Part shown: piece after piece, positions 33,100 through 41,800 of the stretch
Layout: every line of letters begins with the position of its first letter
Numbering within the stretch: the stretch's first letter is position 1
Assembly (NCBI RefSeq): GCF_006335115.1
Contig: NZ_VDMJ01000029.1
Span: 1-64,000 of the forward strand
Origin: Streptomyces sp. NP160
GTDB lineage: Bacteria; Actinomycetota; Actinomycetes; Actinomycetales; Quadrisphaeraceae
DNA: 64,000 nucleotides
Direction: 5' to 3'
Program-made: the position numbers and the translations under genes
Notes under the pieces: generated by a model
What the model saw: only the letters and a program-made list of their open reading frames with translations
The model's database searches: none
What the model was told of the DNA's origin: nothing

Positions 33100-33809
33100 G
33101 GGGCCACCCCGCGGTGCGTGCCCTCCAGCGACCGGACGGCGAAGCGGGCGAACAGCTCCTCGGCGTACCAGCGCTCGCGCCCGGTGCGCTCCACCACGTC
33201 GCGGTGGGCGGCGCGGCCGTGGGCGAAGTCGCGCAGAGAGGAGGCGTCCTCCCACAGGCTGAAGGTGCCCTGCAGCCCGACCGGCGCCTCGCCGACACCC
33301 ACCGCCAGGCGCAGCCCCGGCACGGCGTGCAGGTCCGCGGAGACCGGCGGGACGGCGCCCCAGAACGCCCGGCCCCTGCCGAAGCGGATCCGGGCCCGGG
33401 TGATGCTCGCGATCCCGCCGCTCCCGGCGGCCGCGGCGCGGGAGGGCACCGGGGCGCCGAAGGGCTCCCGCCCCGACCAGCGGCCGCGGCTGGCCACGGG
33501 GACCATCTCCACCCGCAGCCGCTCGGCGGCCAGGCGGTCCCAGGCCCGCACCGCGGGAGAGCGCTCGAAGGCGGTCGCGCCGGCGTCGTCGGCCCAGGTG
33601 GTGAGCACGGCCCAGTGGTGCGGGTCGGCGTCGCGCGGGGTGAAGGTCCGCCCGTCACCGGTGCCGAGGAGCTTCCAGAAGGCCGCGCCGCTGGTGCGCA
33701 GGTGGCGCCGGTCCAGCGCCATGCGGGCGACGGCGGCGGGCACCGCGGTGGTGGGGACCCGCCACAGGTGGAGGACCGCGCAGGCCGGGACGGCGCGCTG
33801 GGGGTCCAC
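33096..33809 (-). CDS. CrtA-like carotenoid monooxygenase (spheroidene monooxygenase family)
   Basis: A 237-residue protein. The C-terminal two thirds follow the CrtA pattern: ERLRVEMVPVASRGRWSGRE with PF, IASITRARIRFGRGRAFWGAVP, VGVGEAPVGLQGTFSLWED and ERTGRERWYAEELFARF. CrtA is a haem-dependent enzyme that introduces a keto group at C-2 of acyclic carotenoids in purple bacteria. The GTG at 33809 lies 6 bases after TACGGT and so is the first gene of the CrtA-CruF-glycosyltransferase operon. The specific substrate is inferred from context only. Confidence 0.8.
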   Translation of the reverse strand: MDPQRAVPACAVLHLWRVPTTAVPAAVARMALDRRHLRTSGAAFWKLLGTGDGRTFTPRDADPHHWAVLTTWADDAGATAFERSPAVRAWDRLAAERLRVEMVPVASRGRWSGREPFGAPVPSRAAAAGSGGIASITRARIRFGRGRAFWGAVPPVSADLHAVPGLRLAVGVGEAPVGLQGTFSLWEDASSLRDFAHGRAAHRDVVERTGRERWYAEELFARFAVRSLEGTHRGVAP

Positions 33810-33815
33810 GGCAGC

Positions 33816-33821
33816 ACCGTA
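33816..33821 (-). promoter_or_regulatory. -10 element of the CrtA-CruF-glycosyltransferase operon (leaderless)
   Basis: TACGGT on the reverse strand, 6 bases before the GTG at 33809. Confidence 0.5.
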
Positions 33822-33952
33822 GCCGCGCGCGCTGACCGCGGGCCTCCCGAGCGGCGCGCACCGGCTGTCCACCGAGCGCTCGCCGGGACGTCACCGCAGG
33901 TGAGAGCGGGATGTCAGACCCCGCGGGCACTGTTGTCGCCATGGACAGCGGG

Positions 33953-33981
33953 TTGACGCGGAGCGAGATCAGCGCTTCACT
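33953..33981 (+). promoter_or_regulatory. Promoter of DUF6504 gene: TTGACG-17-TTCACT
   Basis: TTGACG (33953-33958) and TTCACT (33976-33981) are separated by 17 bases. The LexA box starts 8 bases after the -10 element, where it would cover the transcript start. Confidence 0.5.
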
Positions 33982-33988
33982 GCTGCTG

Positions 33989-34004
33989 TCGAACTGGTGT
34001 TCGA
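33989..34004 (+). promoter_or_regulatory. LexA SOS box (TCGAAC-TGGT-GTTCGA)
   Basis: A perfect match to the actinobacterial LexA operator TCGAAC-N4-GTTCGA, 72 bp upstream of the DUF6504 start and directly after its predicted promoter. It predicts induction of DUF6504 and the HEPN gene by DNA damage. Confidence 0.85.
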
Positions 34005-34075
34005 TGTCGGCGGGCGCGGCCTCCGGGGAGGGGAAGCCCCGGGGCCGCGCCGCCAGTGCCTCAGGAGGAGGAGCT

Positions 34076-34450
34076 GTGAGCCGGTCGTTCGACGAGGTCG
34101 TGCACGTCCAGGTGGCCGAGAGCGGCTCGGGGGAGCCGTCGGCCTTCGTCTGGCGCGGTCGCCTCTTCGTGGTGCGCGAGGTGCTGGCCGGCTGGAGCGC
34201 GCGCCTGCCGTGGTGGCAGGGCGTCGCCGCCAGGGCGCTGCGCGGGGAGCCGGTCGAGGTGAGCGGCAGCAGCGCCCTCGCCCGCGAGCCGGGCGTCCGG
34301 TCCGCCGGGCCCGCCGCCGACGAGCAGGTGTGGCGCGTGGTCGCCAGCGCCGGCTTCGGCGTGGAGCCGGGCACCTTCGAGCTGGCCAGCGAGCCCGCCG
34401 GGGCCGCCGGCGGCGCGCCGCGCTGGCGCCTCGTCCGGGTGGTGGACTGA
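34076..34450 (+). CDS. DUF6504 protein, LexA-controlled
   Basis: A 124-residue soluble protein matching DUF6504: VHVQVAESG, FVWRGRLFVVREVLAGW, LPWWQGVAARAL, QVWRVVASAGFGVEPGTF and a terminal RWRLVRVVD. The family is often found near DnaE2 and Y-family polymerase genes in actinobacteria; its function is unknown. The GTG at 34076 has a very strong AGGAGGAGG; an earlier start at 33911 would place the LexA box inside the gene and is rejected. It is followed one base after its stop by the SAV_6107-HEPN gene. The perfect SOS box upstream puts it in the DNA-damage regulon together with dnaE2. Confidence 0.8.
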   Translation: MSRSFDEVVHVQVAESGSGEPSAFVWRGRLFVVREVLAGWSARLPWWQGVAARALRGEPVEVSGSSALAREPGVRSAGPAADEQVWRVVASAGFGVEPGTFELASEPAGAAGGAPRWRLVRVVD

Positions 34451-34451
34451 C

Positions 34452-34943
34452 GTGGCCGCCGTCCGGCCCCGTCGCGCCGGCCCGGCCGGCCGCACCACCA
34501 CGCGCACCGGTGACGGGGCGGTCCCGGTGGCGCGCCCGCCCGCACCCGCAGGCGCCGTCCGGCTGCTGGAGCGCGCCGCCACGGAGCTGTCGCTGGCGGC
34601 CGCCTCGACCGACCCCGCCGAGCGGTTCGTCACCGCCCACCTGGCCGCCCTGCGCGCCGGCGCCGCGGTGGTCGCGGCCCGCCAGCTCGTGGGCGGGCGC
34701 CGCCGCGGGCCCGTCAACGTGTGGGAGTCGCTGCTCGCGCTGGCCCCCGAGCTGGAGGACTGGGCCCGCTTCTTCGGTGCAGCGGCCGACCGCCGCGCCG
34801 CCGTCGACAGCGGCCGGGGGCCCGCCGTGGAGGCCGCCGAGGCCGACGCGCACCTGGCGCGGGCCGAGGCGTTCACCGGACGGGTCTCGGCGCTGCTCGA
34901 CGTGAGCGTCTGGATCGGGGGGCTCCCGCTCGCGGCCTCCTGA
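34452..34943 (+). CDS. SAV_6107-family HEPN protein
   Basis: A 163-residue mostly helical protein of the SAV_6107 HEPN type. After a Pro/Arg-rich N-terminus the core reads VRLLERAATELSLAAASTDP, then AERFVTAHLAALRAGAAVVA, VNVWESLLALAPELEDWARF and FTGRVSALLDVSVWI. Function is unknown; the HEPN fold is used by RNases and by protein-interaction modules, and no R-x4-6-H motif is evident here. The GTG at 34452 begins one base after the DUF6504 stop, so the pair is co-transcribed under the SOS box at 33989. Confidence 0.75.
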   Translation: MAAVRPRRAGPAGRTTTRTGDGAVPVARPPAPAGAVRLLERAATELSLAAASTDPAERFVTAHLAALRAGAAVVAARQLVGGRRRGPVNVWESLLALAPELEDWARFFGAAADRRAAVDSGRGPAVEAAEADAHLARAEAFTGRVSALLDVSVWIGGLPLAAS

Positions 34944-35038
34944 GGCGGACCGGCCGGGCCGTGGCGGAAACCCCGATGACTCCGGGGCCTCCCGGCGGTC
35001 AGGGTGGTGACGACGGAGCCCGAGGAGCAGGAGACACC

Positions 35039-36616
35039 GTGACCACCGCAGACCCGACCCCCGAGGCAGACCGGGCGCAGCCGCGCCTGGACCTGCGGCA
35101 CGGCACGCAGCGGGTGTTCGCCCACCTGCTCGCCAGCAACGCCGTCGTCTCGGTCATCAACTACACGGTGTGGTTCGCCATCACCTTCTGGGTCTTCCTG
35201 GAGACGCGGTCCGTCTTCGCCACCGGGATGGTCGCGGGCATCTTCGTGGTCGCCACCGCGGCCACGGGCATCTGGTTCGGCAGCCTCGTCGACAACCACC
35301 GCAAGCGCGCGGTCATGCAGGGCTCGGCCGTGGCCTCGGCGGTGGTCTACGCCGCCTCCCTGGCGCTGTACCTGCTGACGCCGCCGGAGGTGTTCCGCGA
35401 CGTCACCTCCTGGCAGCTGTGGGCGTTCATCGTGGTGCTCATGCTCGGCGTCATCGCCGGGAACCCGCGGGCGATCGCGCTGCCCACCCTCGTCACGCTG
35501 TTGGTCCCGGAGGACCGGCGCGACCGCGCCAACGGCCTCGTGGGCACGGTGACGGGCACCTCGATGCTCGTCACCTCCGTCATCAGCGGCGTGCTCGTCG
35601 CCTCCGGCGGGATGCTCCACGTGCTGCTGCTGGCCCTCGTGGTGCTCGCCGCCTCCGTGGTACACCTGGCGCGGGTCCACGTGCCCGAGCCGGAGCCCGG
35701 GACGGCGCCCGCCGCCGGCGGTGCCGCGGCCGCCGGCGCGACCGAGGGCGGCGTCGCGCAGGCGGGTGCCGACCACGGCGGGAGCGGCGCTGGCGGGGTG
35801 GACCTGCGGGGCACCTGGCGGCTGGTGCGCGGCGTGCCCGGGCTCGTGCCGCTCATCGCCTTCAGCTGCTTCAACAACTTCATCGGCGGCGGCTTCATGG
35901 CCCTCATGGACGCCTACGGCCTGTCGCTGGTCTCGGTGCAGGTGTGGGGCCTGCTGTGGGGCGGGCTCAGCGCGCTGATGATCGTCGGAGGCCTGCTCGT
36001 GGCGCGCCTCGGCCTGGGCAGCCGGCCCGTGAGGCTGCTGCTGCTCGTCAACGCGGCCTCCTGGACGGCCACGATGCTCTTCCCGCTGACCTCGTCGGTG
36101 GTCAGCCTGACCGCCGCGATGGCGGTGTTCATGCTGCTCATGCCGTTCGCCGAGGCGGCGGAGCAGACCGTGCTGCAGCGCGTGGTGCCCTACGAGCGCC
36201 AGGGGCGCGTCTTCGGCTTCGCGCAGAGCGTGGAGCAGTCCGCGGCACCGCTGACCGCCTTCCTCATGGGGCCGCTGACGCAGTTCGTCGTCGTCCCCCT
36301 CATGAGCGGTGACGGCGCTGGTGCCCGGGCCATCGGCGGCTGGTTCGGCACCGGTCAGGCCCGTGCCATCGCGCTGGTCTTCGTCATCACCGGGCTGGTG
36401 GGGCTCGTGGTCACGCTCCTGGCGCTGGCCAGCCCGCAGTACCGCCGGCTGTCCGCCTCGTACGCAGCTGCGCAGGCCGCGCCCGCACCGGCGGGTGGCC
36501 CGGCCGCCGGCCCGGTCGAGGTGGGTGTCGGCACCGCGGCGGGCCTGCCCGCGGACGTCGTCGTCGAGGTCCCCGTCGGGCTCTCTGCCGACGCTCCCAC
36601 CCGGTCCCGCTCATGA
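35039..36616 (+). CDS. Major facilitator superfamily (MFS) transporter
   Basis: A 525-residue membrane protein with about 12 segments. The N-terminal half has the MFS motif-A-like GSLVDNHRKRAVMQGSAVA between segments 2 and 3. A Gly/Ala-rich cytosolic loop of about 45 residues separates the two halves, and the tail is Ala/Pro/Val-rich. It resembles the MFS_3/enterobactin-exporter type group, suggesting export, but the substrate is unknown. The GTG at 35039 has AGGAG with 5-base spacing. It overlaps the small gene at 36613 (ATGA). It may be read through from the SOS-controlled genes 95 bp upstream. Confidence 0.8.
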   Translation: MTTADPTPEADRAQPRLDLRHGTQRVFAHLLASNAVVSVINYTVWFAITFWVFLETRSVFATGMVAGIFVVATAATGIWFGSLVDNHRKRAVMQGSAVASAVVYAASLALYLLTPPEVFRDVTSWQLWAFIVVLMLGVIAGNPRAIALPTLVTLLVPEDRRDRANGLVGTVTGTSMLVTSVISGVLVASGGMLHVLLLALVVLAASVVHLARVHVPEPEPGTAPAAGGAAAAGATEGGVAQAGADHGGSGAGGVDLRGTWRLVRGVPGLVPLIAFSCFNNFIGGGFMALMDAYGLSLVSVQVWGLLWGGLSALMIVGGLLVARLGLGSRPVRLLLLVNAASWTATMLFPLTSSVVSLTAAMAVFMLLMPFAEAAEQTVLQRVVPYERQGRVFGFAQSVEQSAAPLTAFLMGPLTQFVVVPLMSGDGAGARAIGGWFGTGQARAIALVFVITGLVGLVVTLLALASPQYRRLSASYAAAQAAPAPAGGPAAGPVEVGVGTAAGLPADVVVEVPVGLSADAPTRSRS

Positions 36617-36915
36617 CCGGGCCCGGTGGCCCGGACGTGGAGCTCAACGGTGTCGCGGTGAACGCGACAGTGCCGGAGGGCCTGCGCTGGACCGCCGTCC
36701 GCCGGGGTGAGGAGTTCGTGCTCACCTCGCTCACCGTGCGGCTGCTGCCCGACGGCCACCTCGCGGTCAAGGCCTACGGCCGCCCGGTCGCCGGCGGCCG
36801 TGGCGGGTACGTGTCCTTCCCCGTCCCGGCCGACCGGCCCGAGCTGGCGGAGCTCGTGAGCGCTGCGGCTGACCGCGCCGCCGCCCTCTGGGGCGCCCAC
36901 CGCGGTCTGGCCTGA
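36613..36915 (+). CDS. Hypothetical 100-residue protein coupled to MFS gene
   Basis: A soluble 100-residue protein with no family I recognise. It contains a beta-rich middle (FVLTSLTVRLLPDGHLAVKAYG), a glycine turn (GGRGG) and a helical C-terminus (ELAELVSAAADRAAALWG). The ATG overlaps the stop codon of the MFS transporter gene by four bases, strong evidence that it is translated. Confidence 0.6.
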   Translation: MTGPGGPDVELNGVAVNATVPEGLRWTAVRRGEEFVLTSLTVRLLPDGHLAVKAYGRPVAGGRGGYVSFPVPADRPELAELVSAAADRAAALWGAHRGLA

Positions 36916-36989
36916 GCGCCGTCGCGTCGCGGCACCCGCGTCCGCGCGCCCTGCCCCTCGGCGAGCCGCACGGCGAGCCTCGCCGCGGA

Positions 36990-37001
36990 TGACCGCGGTC
37001 A
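36990..37001. repeat. Palindrome TGACCGCGGTCA between convergent genes
   Basis: A perfect 12-bp palindrome in the 225-bp gap between the MFS-linked small gene and the next, oppositely oriented MFS gene. A second partial copy (GTGACCGCGGTC) lies at about 37038. The rest of this gap shows no gene. Confidence 0.4.
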
Positions 37002-37140
37002 GGTGCGGAGCCGTCGGCCCAGGAGCGTCGCGCCGCAGGTGACCGCGGTCGCTCGCGGGTCAGGTGCTCGCACCCCTCGGGGCGCCCCGAGCGGCTGCGC
37101 CCCAGGGCGTCGGGGCGTCTCGCGTCAGCCGGTCGGGGCC

Positions 37141-38637
37141 TCAGCCGGTGGCGCGGGGCCGCGTGCTCACCGCGGACAGCGGCATGGTGACGTCCTCGAG
37201 GGACTTGCCCTCGGCGTCCACCGCGAGGAACGCCGCCACGACACCGCCGATGACCATCACCGCCGCGCCGATGAGGTACCCGATGAACAGCCGGGTGACC
37301 GACGGGTCGTCGAGGCTGCCGATGAGCGCGCTGTAGAGCAGGGGAGCGCCCGCCCCGCAGAGCTGGGCGATGGCGAAGAAGATGGCGATCGCCTGGGCGC
37401 GCACCTCCATGGGGAACAGCTCGCTCGCGGTGAGGTAGCCCGAGCTCGCACCCGCCGAGGCGAAGAAGAAGATGACGGCCCAGGCGATGGTCTGGGTGAC
37501 CGCGTTGAGCACACCCGCGTTGAAGAGCACGGCGGTGATGGCCAGCAGGACGCCCGAGAGCAGGTACGTCCCGGCGATCATCTTCTTGCGGCCCCAGGTG
37601 TCGAAGAGGTGCCCGAGGGCGAGCGGACCGATGAAGTTCCCCAGCGCGAAGCCGATCAGGTACAGCGGCGTGTTGCTGGCCGCGACGCCGTAGTACGCCG
37701 TGAGGACCGTCGTGTACGTGAAGAAGATGGCGTTGTAGAGGAACGACTGCGTGATCATCAGCGTGGCGGCGAGCGTGGCGCGCTGGGGGTAGGTCTTGAA
37801 GAGGACCTTCGCCAGGGTGACGTAGCCCTGCGCCGGGGCGGGGCGGACCTCGATGGCCTTGGAGCCGTCCACCGGCGCCAGCTGCTGGCCGCTGTCCTCG
37901 ACCTGCCGCTCGATGGCGGCGATGTTGTCCTCGGCCTCCTGCTCGCGGCCGTGCATGAGCAGCCAGCGCGGGCTCTCGGGCAGGTGGCGGCGCAGGAAGA
38001 GGATGGCGATGCCGAGCACCGGGCCGATGAGGAAGGCCACGCGCCAGCTCCAGCTCACCGGCATGGTGTCGAGCAGGAGGTAGGTGCCGAGCGTGGCGAT
38101 GATCGAGCCGGCCCAGTAGGTGCCGTTGACGCCGATGTCCACCCGGCCCCGGTAGGGCGCCGGCATCATCTCGTCGATGGCCGAGTTGATGGCCGCGTAC
38201 TCCCCGCCGATGCCGGCCCCGGCGATGAACCGGGTCAGGTAGAGGAAGACGAGCCCGGAGGTCTCCCCGTTCCACGTCAGGGCCGTCAGCGCGTTGCCGC
38301 CGAGGTAGACGGCGAGGGTGAGCATGAACAGCTTCTGGCGCCCGAGGGCGTCGGAGATGCGCCCGAAGACCAGCGCGCCCACCACCTCGCCGACGAGGTA
38401 GACGGTGGCGATGAGGCCGGTCTCGGTGACCGACATCCCGAGGGCGGCCTTGTCCTGGAGGATCGGGTTGAGCGACCCGGCGACGGTGATCTCGAGCCCG
38501 TCGAGGATCCAGGCGGTCCCCAGCGCCATGATCATCCGGGTATGGAAGGGGGCCCATCGCAGGCGGTCGATGCGTGCGGGGATCAGGCTCCTGATGGAGC
38601 CCGCGGTTCCCGGTGCTGCAGGACGTGCGGTGGCCAT
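37141..38637 (-). CDS. MFS sugar-porter-type transporter
   Basis: A 498-residue membrane protein with 12 predicted segments. Sugar-porter-type motifs are visible: FGRISDALGRQKLF (motif A) after segment 2, RFIAGAGIGGEYAAINSAID (segment 4), LPESPRWLLMHGR after segment 6, and GHLFDTWGRKKMIAGTYLLS in the second half. The AIGxGGEY-like segment is shared with metabolite:proton symporters and aromatic acid transporters, so the substrate may be a sugar or an organic acid. The ATG at 38637 has GGAGGAG with good spacing. It is divergent from dnaE2, 242 bp away. Confidence 0.85.
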   Translation of the reverse strand: MATARPAAPGTAGSIRSLIPARIDRLRWAPFHTRMIMALGTAWILDGLEITVAGSLNPILQDKAALGMSVTETGLIATVYLVGEVVGALVFGRISDALGRQKLFMLTLAVYLGGNALTALTWNGETSGLVFLYLTRFIAGAGIGGEYAAINSAIDEMMPAPYRGRVDIGVNGTYWAGSIIATLGTYLLLDTMPVSWSWRVAFLIGPVLGIAILFLRRHLPESPRWLLMHGREQEAEDNIAAIERQVEDSGQQLAPVDGSKAIEVRPAPAQGYVTLAKVLFKTYPQRATLAATLMITQSFLYNAIFFTYTTVLTAYYGVAASNTPLYLIGFALGNFIGPLALGHLFDTWGRKKMIAGTYLLSGVLLAITAVLFNAGVLNAVTQTIAWAVIFFFASAGASSGYLTASELFPMEVRAQAIAIFFAIAQLCGAGAPLLYSALIGSLDDPSVTRLFIGYLIGAAVMVIGGVVAAFLAVDAEGKSLEDVTMPLSAVSTRPRATG

Positions 38638-38782
38638 CGCTCTCCTCCTCCGTGCCGCGTCCTCGACGGCGGCGCGACGCTACGCCTGGTTGTCGTCGGC
38701 AACCAGTCGAGGGCGTCGGTGCGGGTCACCCGGGTGGAGCAGTCGTCGCGGCGCCCCCCTGCGGCTGGCGCCGGAGGCCGTG

Positions 38783-38788
38783 TAGTGT
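38783..38788 (+). promoter_or_regulatory. Possible -10 element of dnaE2
   Basis: TAGTGT, 8 bases before the LexA box. No clear -35 box is seen 17 bases upstream. Confidence 0.35.
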
Positions 38789-38796
38789 CCGTGGAG

Positions 38797-38812
38797 TCGA
38801 ACAGGAGTTCGA
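38797..38812 (+). promoter_or_regulatory. LexA SOS box (TCGAAC-AGGA-GTTCGA) upstream of dnaE2
   Basis: A second perfect actinobacterial LexA operator, 68 bp upstream of the dnaE2 start. It predicts repression by LexA and induction by DNA damage, as known for dnaE2 in mycobacteria. Confidence 0.88.
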
Positions 38813-38879
38813 CCAGGCCGACCTTCCCCGGCCTGCTGCCCCGCGGAGCACACCGCGGGCCGGCCCGGGGAGGAGCGAG

Positions 38880-41800
38880 GTGCCGCCGTCACAGCAGCCC
38901 TTCACGCACCTGCACGTCGCCTCCGGCTGGAGCCTCCAGCACGGCACCGACACCCCGGCCGCGCTCGTCGAGCGCGCCGCCGCTGACGGCCAGCGGGCCC
39001 TCGCCCTCACCGACCGCGACGGGCTGCGGGGCGCCGTCAAGCACGCCGTCGCCTGCGCGCAGGAGGGCGTCGTCCCCCTGCTGGGGATGGACCTCGCCGT
39101 CGAGCCCAGCGGCCTGCTCGAGCAGGGACGGGACCAGCAGGGCAGGACGCCCGTGCGCGGCGGAGCCGCCGTGGACGCGCGGCTGCCGCGCGTCGTCGTC
39201 CTCGCCCACGGCTCCAGCGCCTCCCTCACCGCGGCAGCGGGCTGGACGCCCGACCCGGGCGACCCGCCGCTGCCGACCGGTGCCGGCTGGGCCCGCCTGT
39301 GCCGGCTGTCGACCGCCGCGCACACCCGCGGCGAGGCGCCCGGCTCGCTGAGCGCCGTCGGCGGACGGCGCGGCACCCCGGTGACCACGCTGGCCGAGAT
39401 CGCCGAGCACGCCGTCGACCCGGCCTCCGGGGCCCCCGCGCTCACCGTGCTGCTCGGCCCGGACAGCGAGGTGGGCCGCGCCCTGCTGGCCCGCCGCCCC
39501 GACCTCGCCCGCGCGCTGCTGGCCCGCTGGTACTCCGCCCTGCCGCTGGGCTGCCTGGCGGTGGAGGTGGTCTGCCACCTCGGCGCCGAGGGCACCCCCG
39601 CCAGCCTCGGGCACGCCGCGCGCACCCTGGCCCTGGCCCGGGAGGCCGGCGTGCCCGCCGTCCTCACCAACGCCGTGCGCCACGCCGGCCCGGAGGGCGC
39701 CGCCACCGCCGACGTGCTCGACGCCGCCCGCCGCCTGGTGCCGCTGGCCAGCCGCCACCTCGACCGGGCCACCGGTCACGGCTGGCTCAAGCCGGCCGCG
39801 GCCATGCGGGACCTCGCCGAGCGGATCGCCACCGCCGCCGGCGCGACCCGCGCCCGCGAGGCCGGCGGCGCCGCGCAGCTGCTGGCCGACACCGAGCGCC
39901 TCGCCGCCCGCTGCCACCTCGACCCCCGCGCCGACCTCGGCATCGGCGGGGTCCACCTGCCCGAGCCGTGGCTGGTGGCCGGACCGTCCGTGCGCACCGT
40001 GGAGGACGCCGGCGCCGTGCTGCGCGCCCGCTGCGAGGCCGCCGTCCACACCCGCTACCCGGGCGCCTCGCTGGCGCACCTGCAGCGCGTGCGGACGCGG
40101 ATGGACGAGGAGCTGGGCGTCATCGGCGCGCTCGGCTTCCCCACCTACTTCCTCACCGTGGCCGAGGTCTGCGACCTCACCCGGCGCCTGGGCGTGCGCG
40201 TGGCCGCCCGCGGCTCCGGCGCCGGCAGCCTGGTCAACCACCTGCTCGGCATCTCCGGGGTCGACCCCATCGCCCACGGCCTGCTCATGGAGCGGTTCCT
40301 CACCACCGCCCGGGCGGAGCTGCCCGACATCGACGTCGACGTCGAGTCCGCCCGCCGCACCGAGGTCTACGACGCCGTGCTGGCCCGCTTCGGGGGAGAC
40401 CGCGTGGCCGCCGTCTCCATGACCGACACCTACCGGGTGCGCCACGCCGTCCGCGACGTCGGCGCCGCCCTCGGCATGCCGCCCGGAGAGGTCGACGCCA
40501 TCGCCAAGGCCTTCCCGCACCTGCGCGCCCGCGACGTCCGCCACGCCCTGCGCGACCTGCCCGAGCTGCGCGCCTCGGGCCTGGCCGACCCACGCCTCGA
40601 CCTGCTCTACGACCTCGTGGAGAGCCTCGACGGGCTGCCCCGCCACACCGCGCTGCACCCGTGCGGGGTGCTGCTCTCCGACGCCGGCCTGCTTGACCGG
40701 ACCCCGGTGCAGCCGTCCGCCACCAGCTTCCCCATGAGCTCCTTCGACAAGGACGACGTCGAGGTCATGGGCCTGCTCAAGCTCGACGTGCTGGGCATCC
40801 GGATGCAGTCGGCGTTCGCGCACGCCACCCGCGAGGTGGAGCGGACCACCGGTGAGCGCATCGACCTGGACGCGCTGCCCCTGGACGACGAGGACGCCTT
40901 CCGGCTGGTCCGCTCCGCCCGCACCCTGGGGTGCTTCCAGATCGAGTCGCCCGGACAGCGCGAGCTGGTGGGCAAGTTCGCCCCGCAGGACTTCGCCGAC
41001 CTCGTCATCGACATCTCCCTGTTCCGCCCCGGGCCGGTGAAGTCCGACATGGTCACGCCGTTCCTCATGGCCCGGCAGGGCTGGCGCGCGCCCGACCACC
41101 TGCACCCCCGCCTGCGGACGGCGCTGGAGCAGACCTGCGGGGTGGTGGTCTTCCACGAGCAGGTGCTCGAGATCGTCGCCGAGACCGCCGGGGTGAGCCT
41201 CACCCAGGCCGACGAGGTCCGCCGGGCGCTGGGCACCCGCGACGGGCAGGCCGAGGTCGAGACCTGGTGGCGGCCCCGCGCGCTCGCGGCGGGGTTCACG
41301 CCCGAGCAGGTGCAGCGGATCTGGGAGGTGCTGGCGGCCTTCGCCTCGTTCGGCTTCTGCAAGGCCCACGCAGCGGCGTTCGCGCTGCCCACCTACCAGT
41401 CGGCGTGGTTCAAGGCCCACTGGCCTGCGCACTTCCTGGCCGGCGTGCTCACCCACGACCCGGGCATGTACCCCAAGCGCCTCATCCTCGACGACGCCCG
41501 CACGATGGGGATCGCGGTGCTCCCGCTCGACGTCAACGCCTCCACCGGCGAGTACCGGGTGGAGCCGGTGGCCCCCTGGGACCAGCCGCCGCCCGCGGTG
41601 CTGCAGCAGTTCCCCGCCGGACCGGGGAAGGACGACGACGAGCGCCCGCGGCCGGCGCCCGCCCAGCCCCCGCGCTGGGGCGAGCGGGAGGCCTCGGAGC
41701 GGTACGGCCCGTTCGCCAGCCGCTACCGCCTGGACGCCGCCGTGCCCGACGGGCGCGACTGGGGCATCCGGCTGTCGCTGGCCGAGGTCAAGGGCATCAG

